This document shows, piece by piece, positions 9,946-18,395 of a DNA stretch of 64,000 bases; the stretch's first letter is position 1; each line of letters begins with the position of its first letter. The notes below the pieces were generated by a model. The model did not search any database. It was not told the DNA's origin and saw only the letters and a program-made list of their open reading frames with translations. The stretch spans positions 1 to 64,000 of the forward strand of contig URQH01000005.1 of assembly GCA_900549955.1 (NCBI GenBank). The letters are read 5' to 3'. The translations under genes were made by a program, and so were the position numbers. The DNA comes from an uncultured Eubacteriales bacterium. GTDB lineage: Bacteria > Bacillota > Clostridia > Christensenellales > CAG-138.

Positions 9946-10986
9946 CTACACGTTGATCACATGAAACCCGGACGCACGCAGGAGACGGTTCATGTAGGCC
10001 AAACCAGCCTCCACAGGTAAAACTCCTTCTGCCAGGATACAATCCGCGCCGTCGTCCAACTCGCGCAATGCCGCAAACAGAGAAGCGCAAAGGGTCTCCG
10101 GATGGTTTCTGTCACCCAGTATAACATACTTTTTGCCATTGTAAAAGTGTTTTGTTTGCTCTGTTGCTGCAATTTTGCAATTTTTTTCCTGCAAATTCTT
10201 CTGCACATAGATTTCACAAATCTTTTTTGCAACCGCGCGCGGTTCGCCGCTGACCACGATCACTTCCGCATTCGGCGCATAGTGACGGTATTTCATCCCG
10301 GGCGACGCGGCCACCTCGCCATCTCGCAGCGGCACAAGCAGGCTGGGCGACAGCGCCACTTCCCCCACCACTGCCGCCAGCATTTCACGTGTGACGGCGC
10401 CGGGGCGCAAAATGGTCGGCGTACCGACGAGCGACACCACGGTGGACTCCACCCCGTACCGGCAGGGGCCGCCGTCGAGCACCAGCGGGATGCGCCCGTC
10501 CATATCCGCGAGCACGTGCGCGGCGCAGGTGGGGCTCGGCCGGCCGGAGAGATTGGCAGAGGGCGCAGCCACGGGCACGCCGGCCTTCTGGATGAGCATG
10601 CGCGCAGTCTTGTCTGCCGGCATGCGGATGGCGACCGTATCCAGGCCGCCCGTCACCGCATCCGGCACGATGTCGCTGCGCTCCGCAATCAGCGTCAGCG
10701 GCCCCGGCCAGAAGGCGTCCATCAGCTGCTGCGCCTGCCTGGGCATCCGGCGCCACAGGCGGCGCACGTCGCTCTTTTTCGAAACGTGCAGGATCGACGG
10801 GTTGTCCGTCGGCCTGCCCTTTGCCGCATAGATGGCGGCAACCGCCTCGCTGTTCAGCCCGTTTGCCCCCAGGCCATAGACCGTTTCCGTTGGAAACGCC
10901 ACCAGACCGCCGGCACGCAAAATCTCCGCGCCGCGGCTCGTGCCGGCCTCCTGTTGTGTCAATACGGAAATGACCTGCGTTTTCAC
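9946..10986 (-). CDS. tsaC: L-threonylcarbamoyladenylate synthase (Sua5 type)
   Basis: The 346-residue enzyme makes threonylcarbamoyl-AMP for the t6A modification of ANN-decoding tRNAs. The YrdC-type domain (about 1-205) has GLVAFPTETVYGLGANG and the nucleotide-binding region SANLSGRPSPT. The C-terminal extension (about 230-346) is the Sua5 domain, so this is the long Sua5/YwlC form. The start is GTG at 10986, overlapping the prfA stop (GTGA). Neighbours prfA and prmC are a common Firmicutes arrangement. Confidence 0.95.
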   Translation of the reverse strand: MKTQVISVLTQQEAGTSRGAEILRAGGLVAFPTETVYGLGANGLNSEAVAAIYAAKGRPTDNPSILHVSKKSDVRRLWRRMPRQAQQLMDAFWPGPLTLIAERSDIVPDAVTGGLDTVAIRMPADKTARMLIQKAGVPVAAPSANLSGRPSPTCAAHVLADMDGRIPLVLDGGPCRYGVESTVVSLVGTPTILRPGAVTREMLAAVVGEVALSPSLLVPLRDGEVAASPGMKYRHYAPNAEVIVVSGEPRAVAKKICEIYVQKNLQEKNCKIAATEQTKHFYNGKKYVILGDRNHPETLCASLFAALRELDDGADCILAEGVLPVEAGLAYMNRLLRASGFHVINV

Positions 10987-12062
10987 GCCTGCGCCTCCTC
11001 GCTGGACAGTTTTGCCGCGCGCTCGGCAACGGTCAACGCGTCAATCAGTTCGTCCATGTCCCCGTCGAGAAACTGTTCCAGCCGGTAAAGAGTCAGGCCG
11101 ATGCGGTGATCCGTGACGCGCCCCTGCGGGAAGTTGTATGTGCGGATGCGCTCGCTCCTGTCGCCGGAGCCGATCTGACTGCGCCGCTGCGTCGCCAGGG
11201 CGGCGTCCTGCCTGGACTGATAATAATCAAACAGACGGCTCTTGAGCACGCGCAACGCCTGTTCCTTGTTCTTCAGCTGGGATTTTTCATCCTGGCACTG
11301 CACCACGATGCCCGTCGGCAAATGCGTGATCCGGATGGCCGACTCCGTCTTGTTCACGTGTTGCCCGCCCGCACCGCTCGAGCGGTAGGTATCGATACGC
11401 AAATCGGCATCCCGGAGCTCCACCTGCACGTCGTCCACCTCCGGCAACACGGCCACGGTGGCCGCACTCGTGTGGATGCGGCCCTGGGACTCCGTCTCCG
11501 GCACCCGTTGCACGCGATGCACGCCGCTCTCATATTTGAGCCGGCTGTACGCGCCGCGCCTGCCGCCGATGGAGAGCACGACCTCCTTGACGCCGCCCAT
11601 GTCGGTCAAGTTGGACGACAGGTACTCCACGCGATAGCCATGCCGCTCTGCATAGCGCAGATACATGCGCAGCAGATCCGCCCCAAAGAGCGACGCTTCG
11701 TCGCCGCCCGTGCCGGCGCGGATCTCCAAAATGACGTCCCTCTCGTCGTTCGGATCCTTCGGCAGCAGCAATTCCCGCAGCGCGACCTCCTGGGCGACCG
11801 CCAACGCCTCTTTTTCCGCCAGTTCCTCGTGAACCAGCTCCTTCATCTCCGCGTCAAGGTGCTCGCCCAGCATCGCACGGCATTCCTCGCAGGCACGCAG
11901 GGTCTGCTCATACGCGTTAAAGGCCGTCACGATCTCCTCGAGCGCGGCATGCTCCTTGACCAGCGCGCGCCAGGCCTCCATGTCCTGCATGGCGTCCGGC
12001 GCAGCAATCCGGTCGGAGAGCTGTTCAAATCTGTCACGAATGCTCTTCAGCTTTTCCAGCAT
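10983..12062 (-). CDS. prfA: peptide chain release factor 1
   Basis: The 359-residue product terminates translation at UAA and UAG. The catalytic GGQ motif lies at about 232-234 in SSGAGGQHVNKTESAIRITH. A helical N-terminus and the DEASLFGADLLRMYLRYAE region agree with RF1. The stop-codon recognition segment holds a PxT-type region near VPETESQGRIHTSAATVAV. ATG 12062 (MLEKLKSIRDRFEQL) is chosen over an upstream in-frame start because it gives the normal length. It overlaps the prmC gene by 16 nt. Confidence 0.97.
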   Translation of the reverse strand: MLEKLKSIRDRFEQLSDRIAAPDAMQDMEAWRALVKEHAALEEIVTAFNAYEQTLRACEECRAMLGEHLDAEMKELVHEELAEKEALAVAQEVALRELLLPKDPNDERDVILEIRAGTGGDEASLFGADLLRMYLRYAERHGYRVEYLSSNLTDMGGVKEVVLSIGGRRGAYSRLKYESGVHRVQRVPETESQGRIHTSAATVAVLPEVDDVQVELRDADLRIDTYRSSGAGGQHVNKTESAIRITHLPTGIVVQCQDEKSQLKNKEQALRVLKSRLFDYYQSRQDAALATQRRSQIGSGDRSERIRTYNFPQGRVTDHRIGLTLYRLEQFLDGDMDELIDALTVAERAAKLSSEEAQA

Positions 12063-12916
12063 GTGTTCCGTCCACTTTCTTCCGTCGATACGGGCCGTGC
12101 CTCGCACACTTCAAGCACGCGCGGCCTGCCGGCATAATCATGCAGCAATTCCCCGCCGCCAAACAAGCTGGCCACCGGCTGCGCCTGCGTGCTGCCGATC
12201 TCCAGCAGCAGCGTACCGCCGGGTCGCAGGTATGCGCGGTATGCGGCGGCAATGCGGCGATAAAAATCCAGGCCGTCCGGCCCGCCGTCAAGCGCCAGAC
12301 GCGGTTCAAACGTCACCTCGCGCTGCAGCCCGGCCAGGTCGGACGCATCCAGATACGGGGGATTGCATGCAATTATGTCAAAGGTCTCCTGCATTTTCAC
12401 CGCATCGAACAGGTCGCCCTGCCGCACGTCCAGCTGCACGCCATTTTGCGCGGCATTCTCCCGCGCCAGCGCACAACAGGCGGGGCTCAAATCCGTTGCC
12501 GTCACCTCCGCCGCGCAAAACCGTGCAAGCGCGATGCCGATGCAGCCGGAGCCGCAGCACAGGTCCAGCGCCGTACGGTATCCGCGTTGTCGCATCCGCT
12601 GCACCGCGCGCTCGGCCAAAATCTCCGTGTCGGCACGCGGGATCAGCACGCCGGGGCGCACGCGCATGGGCAGGCCCATAAACGCCCACTCCCCGAGAAT
12701 ATATTGCAGCGGTTCGCCCATAAGGCGCCGCTGGAGCAGCCCTTCGAGCGCAGCCGCCTGCTCCGGCAGCCACGTGGCAAGCCGGCTGGCCGCCAGCTCG
12801 GCCGGTTGCAGGCCCAGGACGTGACCAACCAGCCAGCGCGCTTCCTGCGCCGCTTCCTCTCCCGTCGCCGCGCGCAGCCGCCGCGCGGTCTGCCGCAGGG
12901 CCTCCGCTACCGTCAT
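12047..12916 (-). CDS. prmC: release factor glutamine methyltransferase
   Basis: The 289-residue enzyme methylates the glutamine of the GGQ motif in release factors using S-adenosylmethionine. The N-terminal helical bundle (1-80) precedes a Rossmann methyltransferase domain with DLCCGSGCIGIALA (SAM-binding loop) and the signature NPPY at about 185-188. Its substrate gene, prfA, follows directly and overlaps it. The ATG overlaps the stop of the DUF1385 gene by 4 nt. Confidence 0.96.
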   Translation of the reverse strand: MTVAEALRQTARRLRAATGEEAAQEARWLVGHVLGLQPAELAASRLATWLPEQAAALEGLLQRRLMGEPLQYILGEWAFMGLPMRVRPGVLIPRADTEILAERAVQRMRQRGYRTALDLCCGSGCIGIALARFCAAEVTATDLSPACCALARENAAQNGVQLDVRQGDLFDAVKMQETFDIIACNPPYLDASDLAGLQREVTFEPRLALDGGPDGLDFYRRIAAAYRAYLRPGGTLLLEIGSTQAQPVASLFGGGELLHDYAGRPRVLEVCEARPVSTEESGRNTCWKS

Positions 12917-14046
12917 GCCGGACCGGCGCTGCCGCCGTCTGCCGGTGCGTCCGCCGGAACAGTCACGTCCGGTGCCCCGGCGCCATCCTCCTCAGAGCCG
13001 GTTGCGTCAGTGCCGGTTCCGGCTCCCGGCACCGCATCCGCCCCGGATGCGCCGGCTGCCTCGGTGTTCGGCGTTCCATCCACGTCCGGCGCGCCGCCGG
13101 CCCGTGCCGCTTCCTCTCCCGCCGCCGCGCCGGTCGGGTCCATGGCCAGCTCAAACGCCGCCAGCGCCACCTCGAGCATCGAACGGTCCGGCTCGCGCGT
13201 CGTCAGATACTGCAGCGCCAGGCCCGGCGCACGGACGGCGCGCGCCAACCAGCCGTCGCTTGCCGCCGCCAGCTTGAGTACTTCATAGGACAGCCCCGCC
13301 ACCAGCGGCAAAAAGACGATCCGCGTGGCAAAGCGCAGCAGGAAATTCTCGCTGTATGGCAGCGCTGCAAAGAACAGGATGGATACCGCCATGACGAGAA
13401 ACAGGTAATTCGTGCCGCAGCGCGGGTGCAGGCGCGTATACCGCATCGCGTTCTCCGGCGTCATCTCCGCCTCATGCTCATAGCAGGCAATGACCTTGTG
13501 CTCGGCGCCATGGTACATGAACAGGCGGCGGATATCCTTCATGCAGGAAATCGCCACGAGATACAGGATGAAGATCAACAGCCGCACGGCGCCCTCCACG
13601 AGGCTCTTCCAGATGGTACGCGTCGCGTCCGCCCACGGGATGAGCTGCGTCACGAGAGAGGGCAGAAAGAAGAACAGCCCCAGCGCCAGCAGCACGGCCA
13701 GCACCACGGCAATGCCCATGGTCACGTCCATGGCGGATTTGCCGAGCTTGCCCGCCAGCCACTTTTCAAACGCGGACGGCTCCTCGTCGGCAACCGCCTC
13801 GCCAAACAATTCCGCCGAATGCATGGTCACCCGCATGCCGGTAGCCAGCGCCTCAACGAACGCGACCACGCCACGCACGACCGGCCACCCCAAAAAGGTG
13901 CCCTTTTTGGCGCGGCTGGGATGTTCCGTATATTCCTTGACGATGCTGCCGTCGCTCCTGCGCACGGCAAGCGCGATCCCGCCGGTGGGGGTGCGCATCA
14001 TCACGCCCTCCAGCACCGCCTGACCGCCAACCGCGCATCTCTTCAA
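12913..14046 (-). CDS. DUF1385 (YqhQ-like) membrane protein
   Basis: The 377-residue product begins with the family signature VGGQAVLEGVMMRTP, then has four or so membrane segments (about 110-135, 155-175, 215-235, 245-265) and the conserved block FMYHGAEHKVIACYE. The HGAEHK histidines and the glutamate suggest a metal site; function is not established. From about residue 305 there is an Ala/Gly/Asp/Pro-rich tail of roughly 70 residues that looks disordered. The start is TTG at 14046 with AGGAG about 10 nt upstream. It heads the operon with prmC and prfA. Confidence 0.92.
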   Translation of the reverse strand: MKRCAVGGQAVLEGVMMRTPTGGIALAVRRSDGSIVKEYTEHPSRAKKGTFLGWPVVRGVVAFVEALATGMRVTMHSAELFGEAVADEEPSAFEKWLAGKLGKSAMDVTMGIAVVLAVLLALGLFFFLPSLVTQLIPWADATRTIWKSLVEGAVRLLIFILYLVAISCMKDIRRLFMYHGAEHKVIACYEHEAEMTPENAMRYTRLHPRCGTNYLFLVMAVSILFFAALPYSENFLLRFATRIVFLPLVAGLSYEVLKLAAASDGWLARAVRAPGLALQYLTTREPDRSMLEVALAAFELAMDPTGAAAGEEAARAGGAPDVDGTPNTEAAGASGADAVPGAGTGTDATGSEEDGAGAPDVTVPADAPADGGSAGPA

Positions 14047-14078
14047 ACTCTGTTACGCTCCTTTTTCAGATTGTCCGT

Positions 14079-14107
14079 ATTATACCATGCCAGCCAAACG
14101 CGGGCAA
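14079..14107 (-). promoter_or_regulatory. promoter of the DUF1385-prmC-prfA-tsaC-rpiB-upp operon
   Basis: TTGCCC (14102-14107) and TATAAT (14079-14084) are separated by 17 nt on the minus strand, about 32 nt before the TTG start at 14046. Confidence 0.75.
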
Positions 14108-14133
14108 TACGCGCCGGACGATCCGGACACAAA

Positions 14134-14157
14134 GCGGGCGCAGATCGCTGCGCCCGC
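14134..14157 (-). terminator. hairpin terminator after mscL
   Basis: A 10-bp stem GCGGGCGCAG/CTGCGCCCGC with a 4-nt loop lies 16 nt after the mscL stop on the minus strand. The tail TTTGTGT is only moderately U-rich. Confidence 0.6.
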
Positions 14158-14173
14158 CAATCCCGCCGTTCCA

Positions 14174-14650
14174 TCAGTCCTTTACACCGGCGTCCGGTTC
14201 CTCCAGCACGGAGGTGCAATGCGGGCAGCGCGTGGCATCGGCCGCGACCTCCATCCGGCAATAGGGGCACAGGCGCGGCGCCACCGGCTGCTGCGGCTCC
14301 TCCTGCTGTTTTTTATGGAAGCGCAGTTTGGAAACGAGCCTGAGCATGAAAAAGATGCACAGCGCAATGAGCAGAAAGTCCACAACGGTGGCAAGAAAGC
14401 TGCCATACGCCAAAACAGCGGCGCCTGCCGCCTTTGCCGCCTCCAGCGTTGCATACTGGGTGCCGTCGCCGCCCAGCACCAAAAACAGCTCGCCCAGATC
14501 CGCCCCGTTGCCAAACAGGCCAAACAGGGGCATGAACAGGTCGTTGACCAGCGAGGTCACGATCTTTCCGAACGCGCCGCCGATCATGACGCCAACCGCC
14601 ATGTCCAAAACGTTACCCCGGAACGCAAATTCCTTAAATTCCTTCCACAT
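14174..14650 (-). CDS. mscL: large-conductance mechanosensitive channel with C-terminal zinc ribbon
   Basis: The 158-residue product is the MscL channel that releases solutes during osmotic downshock. FKEFAFRGNVLDMAVGVMIG is the TM1 signature, and TM2 is YGSFLATVVDFLLIALCIFFML. The C-terminus holds two CxxC pairs (LCPYCRMEV and CPHCTSV), a zinc-ribbon-like addition beyond the classic E. coli length. ATG 14650 is chosen because AGAGGA lies 6 nt upstream; ATG 14656 is too close to it. The gene overlaps the end of the histidine kinase gene by 17 nt. Confidence 0.95.
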   Translation of the reverse strand: MWKEFKEFAFRGNVLDMAVGVMIGGAFGKIVTSLVNDLFMPLFGLFGNGADLGELFLVLGGDGTQYATLEAAKAAGAAVLAYGSFLATVVDFLLIALCIFFMLRLVSKLRFHKKQQEEPQQPVAPRLCPYCRMEVAADATRCPHCTSVLEEPDAGVKD

Positions 14651-16511
14651 CGTCATTCCTCTCGTGTGCTTTACATGCATCGCATGAATTTTCTTTTCTC
14701 TCAGCCGACGGTGGCGCGGCAATGTCCCCCGCGCAACGGGTGCCAGCCGGCTGCGCTCCCTCCGCAAGAGCCGGCGCGCCCCTCACGCAAGGCACAGTGA
14801 ACGTAAACACCGCAAACTCCCCGTCGTTCGCCGCATCGATCGTGCCGTCCAGCTGCAACAGGATCTCGCGTGCAATCGCCAGGCCCAGACCGGTGCCCTG
14901 GCCCGCGTGCGCCTGGTCCGCCTTGTAAAACCGTTCAAACAGGTGCGGCAGGTCGCGCTCGCCGATATGGCCGCTGTTGCGCACCTCCACGCACAGGCGG
15001 CCGCCCTCTTCCCGACAGGACAGGCGCACAATGCCGTCGTCGCTCGCATACTTGATTGCGTTGTCCACCAACGCAACCAACACCTGCTCGATCCGATCCC
15101 GGTTGGACAGGCACAGAGGCAACGCCGCGGGAACATACTGTAAATCTATCCCGCTGTAGGAGGCGTCCAGCCGCATGCGATCCGCCACCTGCATGAGCAG
15201 CTCGTTGAGATCAAACGGCCTGCGCTCCAGCGCTACGGTGCCGGATTGCAGCCGCGACAGCTCCAGCAGGTCATCGATCAGCCGCGACAGGCGCAGCGAC
15301 TCCCGCAAAATATAGCCATAATAGCGCGTGCGATCCTCCTCCGAGCGCACCAGGCCATCGTTGAGCGTCTCGGCCAGGCTGCGGATCGACGCAATGGGCG
15401 TGCGCAGCTCATGGCTGACATTGGCCACGTAGTCGCGGCGCGTACGCTCCAGACGCTCCGCCTCCGTCACGTCGCGCAACAGCACCACGACCCCCGGCTC
15501 GCTGCCGGTGTCGCTTTGCGAGCGGGAACAGGTGAGCTGCAGCTCCCGCTCCCCCACCGTCCAGTTGGTCTGTACGGCGGTATCGGAGGAAAGCGCGGCA
15601 GACAGCGTGTCGCCAATGGCCTCCGGCAACGCGTCCAGCAACGACACGTCGTCCGGGCCGCGCAGCAGCCGCCTGCCGGCCGGGTTGCAAAAGGTGACGG
15701 TATGCAGATCGGCGCCGAGTGCCACCACGCCGTCATCGATGCCCGTTAAAATAGCGGTCAGGCGGCTCCTGGCCAGCACCAAATTGCCGATCGTGTTCGA
15801 AAGCTCCCCGGACAGATGGTTCAGTGCGCCGCCAAGCATGCCGATCTCGCCCCGGAACGACTCGTCCGCGCGCGCAGAAAAGTCCCCGCCTGCCATACGC
15901 AGCGCAACGGCGGTCATCTGCCGGATGGGCGATGCAATGCGGCGCGAGCCAAAATAGGCGGGCAACAGCATCACGATGGCGGACGCGGCAATGCTTAGGA
16001 GCATGGCGCCGATCAGCTGGCCTACGGCCCCGCGCACTTCCCGCGCCGGCTTTGCCAGCACTACGACGCCGTTGGTCCGGCTCAGGTTATCCATGATCGG
16101 CACCGCAACGGCGATCACCCCGCTGCGCCAGTTCACACTGGTTGCAGCCACACCGTTGCCGCCCTGCAGAATTTGCGCGGCCAGGCCGGCATACGTCTCG
16201 CCTGTCGTTTCCTTCTCCTCGGTTGCCGAGCCCAGCAGCAGGTTGCCCTGCCCGTCATAAATATAGACGCGCGCCCCGCGCAGCTCGGAAGAGACAAACC
16301 CATAAAACGAATCAAATACGACTCGCCCGTCGATAAAGCCCGAACACAGCACGGAGAGCGACACGGCGCGCGAAAGCAACTCCTGCGCGATGCGATCGGT
16401 CAGAATATGCACAGCGGTAAACCCGTAGATGGCGCCGGAAAACGCCGCCGTCAGCAGGCAGGCACACAGCAGGTATAACAATAGTTTCCGAAAAAATGAC
16501 CCTTTTTTCAT
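14634..16511 (-). CDS. PhoR/WalK-like sensor histidine kinase
   Basis: The 625-residue product has TM1 (about 9-31), an extracytoplasmic sensor domain (about 35-165), TM2 (about 167-190), HAMP (about 190-245), a PAS-like region (about 250-350) and a kinase core. The phosphorylated histidine is H367 in NVSHELRTPIASIRSL; the ATP-binding boxes include LVDNAIKYASDDG and GTGLGLAIAREIL. A poorly conserved tail of about 50 residues follows the kinase domain and overlaps mscL. It lies 16 nt after its response regulator gene. The stimulus is unknown. Confidence 0.93.
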   Translation of the reverse strand: MKKGSFFRKLLLYLLCACLLTAAFSGAIYGFTAVHILTDRIAQELLSRAVSLSVLCSGFIDGRVVFDSFYGFVSSELRGARVYIYDGQGNLLLGSATEEKETTGETYAGLAAQILQGGNGVAATSVNWRSGVIAVAVPIMDNLSRTNGVVVLAKPAREVRGAVGQLIGAMLLSIAASAIVMLLPAYFGSRRIASPIRQMTAVALRMAGGDFSARADESFRGEIGMLGGALNHLSGELSNTIGNLVLARSRLTAILTGIDDGVVALGADLHTVTFCNPAGRRLLRGPDDVSLLDALPEAIGDTLSAALSSDTAVQTNWTVGERELQLTCSRSQSDTGSEPGVVVLLRDVTEAERLERTRRDYVANVSHELRTPIASIRSLAETLNDGLVRSEEDRTRYYGYILRESLRLSRLIDDLLELSRLQSGTVALERRPFDLNELLMQVADRMRLDASYSGIDLQYVPAALPLCLSNRDRIEQVLVALVDNAIKYASDDGIVRLSCREEGGRLCVEVRNSGHIGERDLPHLFERFYKADQAHAGQGTGLGLAIAREILLQLDGTIDAANDGEFAVFTFTVPCVRGAPALAEGAQPAGTRCAGDIAAPPSAERKENSCDACKAHERNDDVEGI

Positions 16512-16527
16512 CCAGCCCCGTCCATCG

Positions 16528-17226
16528 TCACTCGGTCAATCCGAATTTGTACCCCACGCCATACACGGTACGGATGCCCCACTTGCAGTCTTCGGCCGGC
16601 ATCTTCTGGCGGATGCGCTTGATCTGCGTATCCACGGCGCGCGTATCGCCAAAGTAATCGTATCCCCAAACCTTCGACAGAATCTGCTCGCGGTCGAATA
16701 CGCGCCCCGGATGGGAGGCCAGCAGATACAGGATCTCCACTTCCTTGGGCGTAAAGTCGATCTGCTTGCCGCCAATGCGCACCTCGTAGTTCGACAGGCT
16801 GATCTCAAGCCCGTCCATCCGGATGGTCTGCGCGGTAGACTCTTCCGGCGCGGCGCTCGTGCGACGCAACACGGCCTTGATGCGCGCGATCACCTCCCGC
16901 GCGGAAAACGGCTTGACGATGTAGTCATCCGCGCCAAATTCGAGCCCCAGCACGCGGTCAATCTCCTCACCCTTGGCCGTCAGCATGATGATGGGTACGG
17001 AACTGGTCTTGCGGATTTCCTTGCACACCTCCGTGCCGGACATGCCCGGCATCATCAAATCCAACAGAATGAGGTCCGGCGACTCGCTCTGCGCCATTTT
17101 CAGCGCCTGCAGGCCGTCGAAAGCGGAGGAATGCTGAAATCCCTCGTTGTCCAGGTAGGCGCCCAGCGTCTCGTGGATGATCGGCTGGTCGTCGCAGATG
17201 AGGATGCGGGGTGCCTTTGCTGCCAT
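16528..17226 (-). CDS. PhoB/OmpR-family response regulator
   Basis: The 232-residue product has a receiver domain (phospho-acceptor D56 in LLDLMMPGMSG, with K106-type lysine in YIVKPF) and a C-terminal winged helix (about 130-230; VWGYDYFGDTRAVDTQIKRI). It is the cognate of the kinase at 14634-16511. AGGAG stands 8 nt before ATG 17226. It closely resembles the second regulator at 20312-20992, suggesting an old duplication. Confidence 0.95.
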   Translation of the reverse strand: MAAKAPRILICDDQPIIHETLGAYLDNEGFQHSSAFDGLQALKMAQSESPDLILLDLMMPGMSGTEVCKEIRKTSSVPIIMLTAKGEEIDRVLGLEFGADDYIVKPFSAREVIARIKAVLRRTSAAPEESTAQTIRMDGLEISLSNYEVRIGGKQIDFTPKEVEILYLLASHPGRVFDREQILSKVWGYDYFGDTRAVDTQIKRIRQKMPAEDCKWGIRTVYGVGYKFGLTE

Positions 17227-17353
17227 GCGATTGCTCCTTTATATGCGCCGTCCGTCGCAGGAATTTTACCGCCGGCAGCGCGAAACAGCGCCAAACGCCG
17301 GCTTGCGTACGCAATCCTGGCGAACCGCGCACGACCGTCTACTTCATGCCTAC

Positions 17354-17382
17354 ATTATAAACAAATAAAAAGCGCATGTAAA
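17354..17382 (-). promoter_or_regulatory. promoter of the first two-component operon
   Basis: TTTACA (17377-17382) and TATAAT (17354-17359) are spaced 17 nt on the minus strand. The -35 box sits inside the terminator hairpin of the upstream SPOR-domain gene. The leader to ATG 17226 is about 120 nt. Confidence 0.7.
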
Positions 17383-17390
17383 TCATGCGC
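17366..17390 (-). terminator. short terminator after the SPOR-domain gene
   Basis: The minus-strand stem GCGCATG/CATGCGC with loop ATTTA is followed by TTTTTATTT. It overlaps the promoter of the next operon. Confidence 0.6.
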
Positions 17391-17434
17391 ATCACCTTGC
17401 CACAATTGTCCTTGTTTCGTCCAAAATGTGGCGC

Positions 17435-18325
17435 CTAGGCCGCGGCCCCCAGCGCGGATACGGCGTCGCAGAACGCACAGTAAGCCTCCGCACAGAACAG
17501 GCACGTATACTTGAGATACGCCGTAAACGCCGCCCGGTCGTCCTCCGGCATGGCAGCCGCCTTTTGGAGCTGCGCCAGAATGTCGCGGCAACAGTCTGCC
17601 AGGCTGACCATCACGGCCTGGTCGGTCGACACGGCAGCCACGTCGGTCAGATACCCCTCCATGGTACTGGCCAGGGCCGCAATGCTGCCCTGCCCCTCTT
17701 CCACCGATTGCTGGTCCCGGTCAAATGCGATGGCCAGTTCGCACAGGGTGCTCTGCAGTTCCGTCAGACCATTTAACGTGCGTTCCAGCGCGTCGACTTG
17801 CGCACCGGTGCCGGTGACGACGAGCTTGCTCGGCGCAGCAGTCAGCGAATAGGCTGCGCTGTCGATGCCCTCCGCCGCCAGCTGGTCGCGCACCTGTTGC
17901 AACTCCTCTTGCGACGCATAGCCGGCGGCCAGCACGCGGTACCGGTCGCCATCCTGCACAATATATCCACCTGCACCGACCTCCTGCAGCGCCACAGACT
18001 GCTTTTCAGCGTTGCTTTCGGTGGTGTAAACGCCCATCTGCAACGTGTAACAGGTCATGGCAGGCAGCTCGAGCAGCTCGGAAGAGACGGTCGTGGACGC
18101 ATCCGCCCCGTCCTCGCCCTGCTGCGCCTCCCCGCCGTCCCCGACGACGCCGAGCGTCTGAAATACCGGCGCCACGACGTGCTCCGCCAGCCACGTGCCC
18201 GCGCCGGAAATTCCGACGAGATAGACGACCGCCGCCACGACGATCACGATACACGCCACCGCGCCCCATAACGAGTTTGCGCGCCGCGGTAACCGCGACG
18301 CGCGCCTGCGCCGCCGATACTCCAT
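17435..18325 (-). CDS. SPOR-domain membrane protein
   Basis: The 296-residue product has a very basic cytoplasmic N-terminus (MEYRRRRRASRL), one membrane anchor (about 22-45) and a SPOR-like domain at about 80-150 (YTLQMGVYTTESNAEKQSVA and VLAAGYASQEELQQVRDQL). Such domains bind denuded peptidoglycan. The C-terminal 140 residues are helical, with several cysteines near the end and no recognised domain. ATG 18325 is chosen over GTG 18358 because GGAGGGGGG stands about 10 nt upstream. It lies between two two-component systems. Confidence 0.8.
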   Translation of the reverse strand: MEYRRRRRASRLPRRANSLWGAVACIVIVVAAVVYLVGISGAGTWLAEHVVAPVFQTLGVVGDGGEAQQGEDGADASTTVSSELLELPAMTCYTLQMGVYTTESNAEKQSVALQEVGAGGYIVQDGDRYRVLAAGYASQEELQQVRDQLAAEGIDSAAYSLTAAPSKLVVTGTGAQVDALERTLNGLTELQSTLCELAIAFDRDQQSVEEGQGSIAALASTMEGYLTDVAAVSTDQAVMVSLADCCRDILAQLQKAAAMPEDDRAAFTAYLKYTCLFCAEAYCAFCDAVSALGAAA

Positions 18326-18395
18326 ATGGAATGCCCCCCTCCCCGGAATGCCTGTCACAGCATATGCCGAAAAAGGGGCAAAGATACTTCCCCCG

